From the NCBI GenBank assembly GCA_003645605.1, contig QNAY01000090.1:1-6003 (forward strand): 6,003 nucleotides of DNA. Direction: 5' to 3'. The notes beneath the pieces are model-generated. The model made no database searches. It was given only the letters and a program-made list of their open reading frames with translations, and had not been told where the DNA came from. Positions 1 through 5,954 of this stretch are shown here, one piece after another; the first letter of the stretch is position 1; every line of letters starts with the position of its first letter. The translations under genes were made by a program, and so were the position numbers. The stretch is from Thermodesulfobacteriota bacterium. Lineage in GTDB: Bacteria; Desulfobacterota; Dissulfuribacteria; Dissulfuribacterales; UBA3076.

Positions 1-2
1 TA

Positions 3-1274
3 GTTAAGGAATACCCTAAAAGAGACAAGGGCCGGATTGCCGGAAACAAGCTGAAGACCTTAGGTCCTAAGCAACGACAGAAAACAAAATCTTTAAAGCA
101 GACAACACATTATGAGAAAGAAAAAGGACCTGTCGGCTTCTCCAGCCCGAGGATTGCTCCAGGGGCAAAATCTGCCGTTGTGCAGGAGGTGAGGCACTGG
201 TCCGCTTCAGACTACACCAGGGTAGTAATTGACATGGCAGGCCCTGTTTCCTTTAAGAAAGGATATCTTCCTTCTAATAAGGCCAAGCATCTTCCGGAAC
301 GTGTTTATTTAGACCTCAAGCCGGCCCGTATAGGGGAAAACCTAAAAAATAATATTTCTATACAGGACGGGCTGCTCAAAGGAGTACGAGTAGCTCAGTT
401 CAACCGTAATACAGTCCGGGTAGTACTTGATCTCAGGAAGACCCATAAGACCAAAATGTTTTACCTCGAGGACCCCTTCAGGGTGGTGGTGGACGCCTTT
501 GGAGAGAATTATTTCTCAAAAATATATAAAAAGACCAGGGGCCGATTAAAAGGTGATGACCTTTCTCTCCCGCAACAGTTGGGCCTCTGCGTAAAACGAG
601 TGGTGATAGATGCCGGCCATGGCGGAAAGGACCCTGGGGCTATCGGGCCTACCGGCCTGAGGGAAAAAGACGTTGTGCTCAAAATTTCGGAAAAAGTAGC
701 TTCACGGCTTAAAAAAGACCTGGGCTGCCAGGTTATCATGACCAGAAAGAAAGATCGGTTCCTGCCACTTACACAAAGGACTGCCATTGCAAACGCCAAA
801 AAGGCCGATCTCTTTGTGTCTATTCACGCGAATGCAGCTCCCAGCAGGAGAGCTAGTGGAGTTGAGACCTACTTTTTAAATTTTGCCTTGGATAAAGAAG
901 CCATGAGGGTGGCAGCCAGAGAAAATGCTACATCCACTAAAAGCATAGGAGATCTCAAGAACATTCTTAACGACATAATGAAAAACACCAAGGTCGATGA
1001 GTCCTCCCGCCTGGCAGGTTATGTGCAGAAGGAAGTTGTAAAAAACCTCAGAAAAAAATATGGCAATGTAAAAAGCAAAGGAGTCAAGCAGGCCCCATTC
1101 TTTGTCCTGATAGGTGCAAGGATGCCTTCTGTTCTTGTTGAAGTATCGTTTATCAGTAACAGGAAAGAGGAGAAGCGCCTCAAAAGTGACCGCTACCTGG
1201 ACCGCGTGGCCGAGGGAATCGTAAACGGTATTAAATCATATATCAGTGACACTAAATTGGCCTATCTTCCTTGA
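3..1274 (+). CDS. N-acetylmuramoyl-L-alanine amidase with AMIN domain (5'-partial)
   Basis: Zinc amidase that cuts the bond between N-acetylmuramic acid and the stem peptide of peptidoglycan, usually in the periplasm at the division septum. The frame has no stop back to base 3 and no convincing ribosome binding site before the first in-frame GTG (180), so the gene starts outside the window and any signal peptide is unseen. Counting from the GTG at 180: a Lys/Gln-rich linker precedes it; an AMIN domain covers about residues 2-107 (starts VQEVRHW, ends RVVVDAFG); the Amidase_3 domain covers about 139-358. Zinc ligands are H147 (DAGHGG), E162 (GLREKD) and H216 (SIHAN); the catalytic Glu is E321 (VLVEVSF). 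The long, helix-rich insert between H216 and E321 matches the autoinhibitory region of AmiB/AmiC-type enzymes, so activation by a LytM-family partner is inferred. It ends at TGA, 6 bases before a double-hairpin repeat. AmiB-like and AmiC-like identities cannot be separated from this fragment. Confidence 0.94.
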   Translation, partial: VKEYPKRDKGRIAGNKLKTLGPKQRQKTKSLKQTTHYEKEKGPVGFSSPRIAPGAKSAVVQEVRHWSASDYTRVVIDMAGPVSFKKGYLPSNKAKHLPERVYLDLKPARIGENLKNNISIQDGLLKGVRVAQFNRNTVRVVLDLRKTHKTKMFYLEDPFRVVVDAFGENYFSKIYKKTRGRLKGDDLSLPQQLGLCVKRVVIDAGHGGKDPGAIGPTGLREKDVVLKISEKVASRLKKDLGCQVIMTRKKDRFLPLTQRTAIANAKKADLFVSIHANAAPSRRASGVETYFLNFALDKEAMRVAARENATSTKSIGDLKNILNDIMKNTKVDESSRLAGYVQKEVVKNLRKKYGNVKSKGVKQAPFFVLIGARMPSVLVEVSFISNRKEEKRLKSDRYLDRVAEGIVNGIKSYISDTKLAYLP

Positions 1275-1280
1275 ACCTAA

Positions 1281-1339
1281 GTAGGGGCAGACCTGCGTGT
1301 CTGCCCAAACAACGGGCGAACACACAGGTTCGCCCCTAC
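1281..1339. repeat. REP/MITE-like double-hairpin palindromic element
   Basis: Two 26-base arms (1281-1306 and 1314-1339) lie in inverted orientation around a 7-base spacer. The ends form a perfect 8-base inverted repeat, GTAGGGGC/GCCCCTAC. Each arm is also a hairpin: GGGCAGAC/GTCTGCCC (1285-1292 with 1299-1306, 6-base loop) and GGGCGAAC/GTTCGCCC (1314-1321 with 1328-1335, 6-base loop). The arms differ at five positions; four of these are paired changes (AG/CT in one arm, GA/TC in the other) that keep both stems intact. Elements of this style (GTAGGGGC...GCCCCTAC) are common as dispersed extragenic palindromes in environmental bacteria; that is recalled, not searched. It sits just after the amidase stop and could also act as a transcription terminator or 3'-end stabiliser, although there is no T-run. 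No transposase is present in the window. Confidence 0.85.
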
Positions 1340-1365
1340 AAAATGAAGGATGCCAATAAAACAGG

Positions 1366-1403
1366 TTGAATTTTGTTTCTCCTCTGCTAAAGTAGAGCAT
1401 AAT
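1366..1403 (+). promoter_or_regulatory. Possible weak promoter for the pal-like gene
   Basis: This is the only sigma-70-like region I can point to between the palindromic element and the pal-like gene. TTGAAT (1366-1371) is followed after 16 bases by TAAAGT (1388-1393). Alternatively TTGTTT (1373-1378) and CATAAT (1398-1403) are 19 bases apart. Each reading is imperfect, and a 6-base-pair hairpin (CTCTGC/GTAGAG, 1382-1397) overlaps it. A promoter is expected here because the preceding gene may terminate at the 59-base element. The rest of 1340-1472 shows nothing else I can support. Confidence 0.2.
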
Positions 1404-1461
1404 CTGTGGATTTTAAGTGTAATTCAATTGTAGTGGCATGATGCGACAAAAATCATTTTGT

Positions 1462-1467
1462 GGGAGG
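1462..1467 (+). promoter_or_regulatory. Ribosome binding site that fixes the pal-like start
   Basis: GGGAGG lies 5 bases before the ATG at 1473. This makes 1473 the preferred start over the in-frame TTG at 1458, which would place this site inside the coding region, and over the ATG at 1488, whose only upstream purines are 3 bases away. Confidence 0.8.
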
Positions 1468-1472
1468 CGTTT

Positions 1473-2069
1473 ATGTATTGGGGAAATATGGGAGTAAAAA
1501 TTTGTTTGCTGGTACTGATCTCGATATTAAGTCTGGCACTTTTTGCCGGATGTGGCAAAAAACCAGTAAGAGGTGGAGAAGAAATACTTGCCACTGAGCA
1601 AATCGGGGAATCGGACATAGGGCCTGAAGGAATGCCCGGTATAGCTGAAGTTGGTATAGGTGAGACGGAAATTCCAGGCGAAGCTATGGGCATTGCTGCC
1701 GGCTTTGGAGAAACTATCTCTGAGGGCAGAACCAGCGCCCCCATGCATCCCGTATATTTTGATTTTGACCGTTTCAGCATCCGTGACGACATGAAATCCG
1801 TAATGGAAGAGAATGCTCTGTTCCTCCTTGATCATCCGGAGGTCATGATCGAAATCCAGGGTAATTGTGATGAGCGCGGCACTAATGAGTATAACCTGGC
1901 CCTTGGGGAAAGAAGGGCAAAAGGCGCTCAGGCATATCTTGTCAATCTGGGGGTAAACCCTGATCGTATAGGAACTGTGAGCTTTGGTGAGGAACGGCCT
2001 CTGGATTCGGAGCAAAACGAGGACGCATGGGCAAAAAATCGTAGAGATGACTTTGTTGCCATAAAGTAA
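1473..2069 (+). CDS. pal: Peptidoglycan-associated lipoprotein (Pal/OmpA-C family)
   Basis: Outer-membrane lipoprotein that anchors the outer membrane to peptidoglycan by binding the meso-diaminopimelate stem peptide, classically with TolB and the Tol complex. From the ATG at 1473 (198 residues): a lipoprotein signal peptide with lipobox LFAGC and acylated C27; a Gly/Glu-rich linker at about 28-90; and an OmpA-C domain at about 94-198. The Pal hallmarks are VYFDFD (94-99), NCDERGTNEYN (131-141), GERR (145-148), SFGEERP (170-176) and NRRDDF (189-194). D133 and R148 sit 15 residues apart, as do the Asp and Arg that hold diaminopimelate in this family. The linker is unusual, with repeated IG/GE/EG units instead of the more common Ala/Pro-rich tether. 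No tolB, tolA, tolQ/R or ybgF-like gene is adjacent. A probable terminator follows 30 bases after the stop, so it seems to be a single-gene unit. A generic OmpA-family lipoprotein is the alternative, but the motifs favour Pal. Confidence 0.92.
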   Translation: MYWGNMGVKICLLVLISILSLALFAGCGKKPVRGGEEILATEQIGESDIGPEGMPGIAEVGIGETEIPGEAMGIAAGFGETISEGRTSAPMHPVYFDFDRFSIRDDMKSVMEENALFLLDHPEVMIEIQGNCDERGTNEYNLALGERRAKGAQAYLVNLGVNPDRIGTVSFGEERPLDSEQNEDAWAKNRRDDFVAIK

Positions 2070-2099
2070 TCTGAAAGGTTTTGATCATCCAAGTAAACT

Positions 2100-2139
2100 A
2101 TGGCCACGCGTTGCATTGTGACGCTGTGGTCATTATTTT
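2100..2139 (+). terminator. Probable intrinsic terminator after the pal-like gene
   Basis: A 12-pair stem joins 2100-2111 to 2121-2133, with one G-T pair (2103/2130), a single bulged T (2125) and a 9-base loop. It is followed by TATTTT. It lies 30 bases after the pal-like stop codon and before the skp-like gene. The T-tract is short and interrupted by an A, so efficiency is uncertain. Confidence 0.6.
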
Positions 2140-2140
2140 G

Positions 2141-2170
2141 CAGACAGAGCCATATGACAGGAGTTATAAA
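2141..2170 (+). promoter_or_regulatory. Possible sigma-70-type promoter for the skp-like gene
   Basis: CAGACA (2141-2146, 4 of 6 to TTGACA) and TATAAA (2165-2170, 5 of 6 to TATAAT) are separated by 18 bases. It lies just after the probable terminator, where a new promoter would be expected. The predicted start of transcription would be near 2177, giving a leader of about 20 bases. Confidence 0.35.
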
Positions 2171-2177
2171 AAGGCTC

Positions 2178-2183
2178 AGGAGG
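2178..2183 (+). promoter_or_regulatory. Ribosome binding site with unusually long spacing (skp-like gene)
   Basis: AGGAGG is a strong Shine-Dalgarno sequence, but it ends 13 bases before the ATG at 2197, longer than usual. No in-frame start codon lies closer. A GTG at 2186 opens a four-codon frame (GTG ATT GCC TTA TGA) whose stop overlaps the real ATG. This may be chance or a tiny coupling leader. Confidence 0.6.
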
Positions 2184-2196
2184 TAGTGATTGCCTT

Positions 2197-2760
2197 ATGA
2201 AAGGTCGCCTAAGCTTAATACCTGTGCTGCTGATTTTTCTGTGGACCACGGTCCTGTGTTGCAATGTAACTGCTGAAGAAACTGCACAGGTAAAGATAGC
2301 TGTTATTAATATGCAAAAAGTGGTACGAAAATCCGTAGCCGGCCAAAAGGCCATGAAAAAACTCAATAAAAAATTTGAAAACCTACAGAAAAAACTCAGG
2401 GCTAAACAAGATAAGTTGAAGGCATTTAAAGAAGACCTTGGGGAAAAAGTCCCTTTGATGAATGAGGATGCCAAGGCAGAAAAAGAACGCGAATACAAGA
2501 AAGCCATTCGGGATTTTAAAGATCAAAGCGACGATGCCCAGTTTGAAATGCGCCAGGCGGAATCCAAAAGTATGGAGCCGGTACTCAAGGAACTTGAAAA
2601 GGTTGTGACCCGTATTGGTGAGAAAGGTGGATACACACTCATTTTGGAAAAAAATATGCCCGGTATATATTTTAATGCCTCTGAAGTAGATATCACTGAC
2701 GAGGTCATAAAAGCCTACGATAACAAGATAAAATCCAAGGACAAAAAAGATAAAAAATAA
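2197..2760 (+). CDS. skp: Periplasmic chaperone, Skp/OmpH family
   Basis: Skp/OmpH proteins are periplasmic trimers that hold unfolded outer-membrane proteins in a coiled-coil cage on their way to the BAM complex. The product is 187 residues, close to the usual size for the family. Residues 1-26 form a signal peptide (hydrophobic run at 5-22, likely signal peptidase I cut after VTA, A26). Residues 33-43 (KIAVINMQKVV) are the typical first strand of the family; 44-140 form a charged, Lys/Glu-rich helical hairpin with coiled-coil character; 146-176 (GYTLILEKN... then DITDEVIKAYD) return to the body domain as expected. The tail is strongly basic (KSKDKKDKK). Two adjacent Cys (21-22) lie in the signal region but do not form a lipobox. 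No bamA or lpxD neighbour is present, unlike the common arrangement. Transketolase follows after 29 bases on the same strand and is probably cotranscribed. Confidence 0.92.
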   Translation: MKGRLSLIPVLLIFLWTTVLCCNVTAEETAQVKIAVINMQKVVRKSVAGQKAMKKLNKKFENLQKKLRAKQDKLKAFKEDLGEKVPLMNEDAKAEKEREYKKAIRDFKDQSDDAQFEMRQAESKSMEPVLKELEKVVTRIGEKGGYTLILEKNMPGIYFNASEVDITDEVIKAYDNKIKSKDKKDKK

Positions 2761-2789
2761 ATCCTGAACCTTGAACCCTAAATTGGCCT

Positions 2790-4745
2790 ATGTTTCACAT
2801 AGATATAGAAAAACAAAACGAACTTACACAGGAACAGGTCTCTGAGCTACAGACCATGTGGAACAGATGTGCCACGCGCATTATTCTTTCCACTACCCTT
2901 GCAAAAAGCGGTCATCCGGGTGGCTCTCTTTCTTCCCTGCACACCCTGCTTGTCCTTTACAGCATAATCAAACATCGTCCGGCAGAACCCCTCTGGCCGG
3001 ATCGTGACCGCGTAGTCGTGAGCATCGGGCATGTCTCTCCGTGCGTATACGGCGTACTCGCTGAATTTGGCTATTTCTCAGAGAAAGATTTCCTTACCGA
3101 GTTTCGTCGTGCCGGTTCACCCTGTTCCGGCCACGTAGAACAAACTATGCCGGGAATTGAATGGAATACCGGAAATCTCGGCCAGGGACTTTCAGTAGGT
3201 ACAGGCATATGTCTTGCCCAAAATCTCCTTGGTCGGCCGGGCAAAACAATCGTCCTCATGGGCGACGGAGAACAGCAGAAGGGACAGATAGCTGAAGCCA
3301 GACGTTTTGCAACAAAATTCGGGCAAGGAAACCTGATCGGTGTAGTTGACAGAAACCACCTCCAGATTGGAGGTTCCACTGAAGATGTCATGCCGGTCCA
3401 TGTAAGGGATGAATACGCTGCCGCAGGCTGGAATGTATTATATGTACCGGACGGCCATGATTTCCAGACTATATTCCAGGCACTGAAAAGGGCATGGGTA
3501 CATGACGGCCTCGCGCCCAACCGCCCCACGGTTATGGTCATGCGTACCGTCATGGGAAAAGGCATCTCTTTTATGGAAGATAAGGCAAAATATCATGGAT
3601 CTCCGCTGCCAAAAGATGATGCCGAGGCGGCTTTGAGAGAACTGGGACAAGATCAGGACCTGCTTGAGCTGTGGTCAAAAAACAGGGCTGAACACAAAAT
3701 AAAGGGACCCGGCAAAATACCAGAGGCGGACTTCCCATCTATTGACTCCGGAGAACCCATTGTTTACGGCGTTGAGACCAAAACAGACTGCCGCTCTGCA
3801 TACGGCGCAGCATTAAAGGACTTGGCTCAAAGGAACAATATTCAGGATTTTGCCCCAAAAATTGTAGGATTTAGCTGTGATCTTGAAGGATCAGTAAAAA
3901 TGCAGGGGTTTCACAATGTTTCCCCCACCGCCTTCATAGAGACAGGCATACAGGAACACCATACAGCTACCTGCGCCGGAGCAGTGAGCCGAGAGGGATT
4001 AGTTACCTTCTTCAGCACCTTTGGGGTCTTTACTGCGGCAGAGACTTACAACCAGCACCGTCTAAATGACCTGAATGAAACCCACCTCAAAATTGTGTCC
4101 ACTCACGTAGGACTGGACGTGGGAGAAGATGGCCCTACCCATCAAAGTATCGACTATGTAGGACTTTTCAACAACCTCTTTGGCTTCTCCATATTCATGC
4201 CGGCAGATCCAAATCAAACCGACAGGATAGTCCGTTATCTGGCCACCAATCCGGGCAATGTCTTTGTGGGTATGGGAAGGTCTAAGTTGTCAATTATTAC
4301 CACAGAGGATGGAAAACCGTTTTTCGATGCGGACTATGTGTTTCGGCCCGGGCAGGCAGATTGGTTGAGACAGGGGGATAAGGCCACTTTTCTTACCTAT
4401 GGCTCAGCCACATCCTATGTTCTCGAAGCATGGTCAATTCTTGACTCAGAGGGCCTGTCAACAGGTGTGCTCAATATGGCTTCACTCAAACCCATAGACA
4501 AAGAATCAATACTTGAGGCGGCTAAGAAAGGGCCTCTCATAACGGTTGAAGACCATGTAGCCCACACAGGCTTGGGGGCTATGGTGGCGCAGGTACTTGT
4601 AGCGGCAGGCGCACACCAGCAGCTCCTCACTCTGGGAGTGACACACTATGGTTCTTCAGGCAAGCCGGATGACCTGTATCGCGTTCAGGGCCTTGATGCC
4701 GAAAGCCTTGCCGGGAAGATGAAAGAGTTCCTGATGTTGTCTTAG
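2790..4745 (+). CDS. tkt: Transketolase
   Basis: Thiamine-diphosphate enzyme that moves two-carbon ketol units between sugar phosphates in the non-oxidative pentose phosphate pathway; cytoplasmic. At 651 residues it is a full single-chain enzyme, similar to E. coli (about 663). Domains: pyrophosphate-binding at about 1-310, pyrimidine-binding at about 325-500, C-terminal at about 520-651. Visible active-site residues are H42 (SGHPG), H81, H115 (SGHVE), the cofactor motif GDG 158-160 with N189, H269 (YHGSPL), R335, S362, E389 (GIQEHH, cofactor activation), H439, D447 and H451 (GEDGPTHQ), and R497. Nothing essential is missing. Small departures from the common motifs are GHVE for GHPE, GHVS for GHGS, and THV for THD. 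ATG 2790 is the first possible start, because an in-frame stop lies at 2772-2774, yet no Shine-Dalgarno precedes it. A later ATG at 2859 would leave only 18 residues before H42. It probably shares a transcript with skp. Confidence 0.96.
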   Translation: MFHIDIEKQNELTQEQVSELQTMWNRCATRIILSTTLAKSGHPGGSLSSLHTLLVLYSIIKHRPAEPLWPDRDRVVVSIGHVSPCVYGVLAEFGYFSEKDFLTEFRRAGSPCSGHVEQTMPGIEWNTGNLGQGLSVGTGICLAQNLLGRPGKTIVLMGDGEQQKGQIAEARRFATKFGQGNLIGVVDRNHLQIGGSTEDVMPVHVRDEYAAAGWNVLYVPDGHDFQTIFQALKRAWVHDGLAPNRPTVMVMRTVMGKGISFMEDKAKYHGSPLPKDDAEAALRELGQDQDLLELWSKNRAEHKIKGPGKIPEADFPSIDSGEPIVYGVETKTDCRSAYGAALKDLAQRNNIQDFAPKIVGFSCDLEGSVKMQGFHNVSPTAFIETGIQEHHTATCAGAVSREGLVTFFSTFGVFTAAETYNQHRLNDLNETHLKIVSTHVGLDVGEDGPTHQSIDYVGLFNNLFGFSIFMPADPNQTDRIVRYLATNPGNVFVGMGRSKLSIITTEDGKPFFDADYVFRPGQADWLRQGDKATFLTYGSATSYVLEAWSILDSEGLSTGVLNMASLKPIDKESILEAAKKGPLITVEDHVAHTGLGAMVAQVLVAAGAHQQLLTLGVTHYGSSGKPDDLYRVQGLDAESLAGKMKEFLMLS

Positions 4746-4761
4746 GGCAGTGGAAAAAATA

Positions 4762-5802
4762 CTAAATCATCAGGTCTGGAATTTCCATTTCTCCATTTTT
4801 GAAAGCTTTGATAAAAGCATCGACGACTCTGGGATCAAAATCTTTTCCCGCACCTTTAACGATGATTTCCTTGGCTTCAAATGGAGATATTGCCTTGCGA
4901 TAAGGACGATCGCTTACCAGTGCATCATATACATCCGCCACGGAAAGGACTTTAGCCTCTATAGGGATATTTTTTCCGCTGGTCGGATGATAGCCTGATC
5001 CATCATATTTGTCGTGGTGAGCCAAAATGATAGGAATAATTTTGCCCAGGGGAGCTTCTGCTAAATTCAGAATATCAGCACCCATTTCCACATGTTTTTT
5101 CATTGTTTCACGCTCCTCCTCGGTCAATTGCGCTGCCTTGTAAAGAATTTCCCTGCCGATATCGATTTTTCCAATGTCATGGAGCAAGGCAGCGGCACGA
5201 ACCGTTTCAATTTGTTGAGGAGCAAGTCCAAGGTAAGTAGCGATCTTAGCTGAATAGATTGAAACACGGTAACAATGGTTTTCAGTATACTTATCTTTGG
5301 AAATGAAATGCCGCAAAATCACCAGAAGACCCCGGTAGGTTTTCTGGAGTTCACTCATCTGTAGTGCCTGACGCTCATAGAGAGTACCCATTGAATATGC
5401 AATAATCACTAACATACCGGCCCAAGCCATGATTTCATACCATTGGCCGCTCGCTGAGTTGAATTGTTCCATGTCCTTAAACAGATCTGAGTTGAAGTGT
5501 AAAACAAGACCTACTAATAAGATGCTGGCCACTGCAGTCAAAACGGCATGGCGACGTCCGAAAAAATAGGCGGAAAAAATGGTAGGCACAACGTATAGCT
5601 GCAGCAACATCTGTTGGCCGGTCAACAGATAATTCATGATGCCGATGATAGAAAACATGGACAAGATCATCCACAGCTCTTTGTTCGCTTCAATAATCTG
5701 GCGCATTAATTTTGTTTTCCATCGCTGAAATTGGTTTGAAGTTAAACCGGTCGGTATAGTGTCGAGAATCAATTCTTCTCCATTTTTAGCTTGCTCGGTC
5801 AT
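4762..5802 (-). CDS. Membrane HD-GYP domain protein, probable c-di-GMP phosphodiesterase
   Basis: HD-GYP domains are metal-dependent phosphodiesterases that break down cyclic di-GMP. I place the start at the ATG ending at 5802 (346 residues) because AGGAGGG lies 5 bases upstream; an in-frame ATG at 5856 has no such site and would add 18 residues. Order: cytoplasmic N-tail 1-42; four predicted membrane helices at about 43-60, 66-82, 85-103 and 124-142, with a loop before the fourth; a connecting helix at about 143-165; and the HD-GYP domain at about 166-340. Visible residues are H176 (ENHCYR), HD 208-209 with K212 (LHDIGK), H237, HH 262-263, the DGSGYH motif ending at 272, D290 (ADVYDAL), RPYR 299-302 and FDP 322-324. 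The GYP triad reads GYH; all expected two-metal ligands are present. The membrane part has no recognised ligand-binding fold, so the signal is unknown. It converges with tkt, 16 bases apart. Confidence 0.9.
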   Translation of the reverse strand: MTEQAKNGEELILDTIPTGLTSNQFQRWKTKLMRQIIEANKELWMILSMFSIIGIMNYLLTGQQMLLQLYVVPTIFSAYFFGRRHAVLTAVASILLVGLVLHFNSDLFKDMEQFNSASGQWYEIMAWAGMLVIIAYSMGTLYERQALQMSELQKTYRGLLVILRHFISKDKYTENHCYRVSIYSAKIATYLGLAPQQIETVRAAALLHDIGKIDIGREILYKAAQLTEEERETMKKHVEMGADILNLAEAPLGKIIPIILAHHDKYDGSGYHPTSGKNIPIEAKVLSVADVYDALVSDRPYRKAISPFEAKEIIVKGAGKDFDPRVVDAFIKAFKNGEMEIPDLMI

Positions 5803-5807
5803 TTTAA

Positions 5808-5814
5808 CCCTCCT
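5808..5814 (-). promoter_or_regulatory. Ribosome binding site that fixes the HD-GYP gene start
   Basis: On the minus strand AGGAGGG is followed by 5 bases and then ATG (5802-5800). It decides in favour of this start over the upstream in-frame ATG at 5856. Confidence 0.88.
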
Positions 5815-5924
5815 GACATTAAGAACGTACAATAAATAACTTGAACAAATTGGCATGCTTCATAGCAAGTCAAAAGTGATTTACACTGAAAAAAGTCCTT
5901 TTTGAGCCGCCACCTCGCAATAGC

Positions 5925-5954
5925 TATATAAGTTTCGTATACGTAACTTATATA
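5925..5954. repeat. Near-perfect 30-base palindrome upstream of the HD-GYP gene
   Basis: TATATAAGTT (5925-5934) and AACTTATATA (5945-5954) are exact inverted repeats around a self-complementary core, CGTATACG (5936-5943). Only the T/T pair at 5935/5944 breaks the symmetry. It lies about 120-150 bases before the HD-GYP start codon. Overlapping and adjacent to it are three copies of a 9-base motif close to TTACGTATA: 5933-5941 (TTTCGTATA), 5938-5946 (reverse orientation, TTACGTATA) and 5955-5963 (TTACGAATA). An outer pair, AGCTATA/TATAGCT (5922-5928 and 5973-5979), encloses the cluster. This is the look of an operator for a dimeric DNA-binding protein, but cruciform or mobile-element end are alternatives. 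In the rest of 5803-6003 I see no gene; TTGACT on the minus strand (5873-5868) is a possible -35 box, but no good -10 box lies at the right distance. Confidence 0.7.

Noticed and set aside
180..182. GTG at 180 as the real start of the amidase gene
   Set aside because: The frame stays open upstream to base 3 with protein-like, Lys/Gln-rich content. No Shine-Dalgarno lies at a good distance, and starting here would remove the signal peptide a periplasmic amidase needs.
1432..1460. A short inverted repeat CAAAA/TTTTG before the pal-like gene as an operator
   Set aside because: Only 5 bases per arm of low-complexity sequence, easily expected by chance.
1527..2015. A 162-codon open frame on the minus strand opposite the pal-like gene (and a 122-codon one at 1424-1792)
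   Set aside because: Both lie antisense to a clearly recognised gene, show no domain or plausible start context, and their translations look like random composition. They are shadows of the pal-like gene.
3071..3565. A 164-codon open frame on the minus strand inside the transketolase gene
   Set aside because: Antisense to a strongly conserved catalytic region; its translation is rich in Pro, Ser, Arg and Trp with no recognisable motif.
4750..4998. An 82-codon open frame on the plus strand just after transketolase
   Set aside because: It lies antisense to the HD-GYP domain, has no ribosome binding site and resembles no known protein.
5854..5856. ATG at 5856 (minus strand) as start of the HD-GYP protein
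   Set aside because: It has no ribosome binding site, and the extra 18 residues would span the strong AGGAGGG that serves the ATG at 5802.
5853..5872. A sigma-54-like box on the plus strand (TGGCAT ... GCA)
   Set aside because: The GG and GC elements are 11 bases apart instead of 10, and it points away from the HD-GYP gene.
5803..5925. A cyclic-di-GMP riboswitch in the HD-GYP leader
   Set aside because: Considered because of the gene's function, but I could not find the conserved GEMM core or paired helices in the leader on the minus strand.
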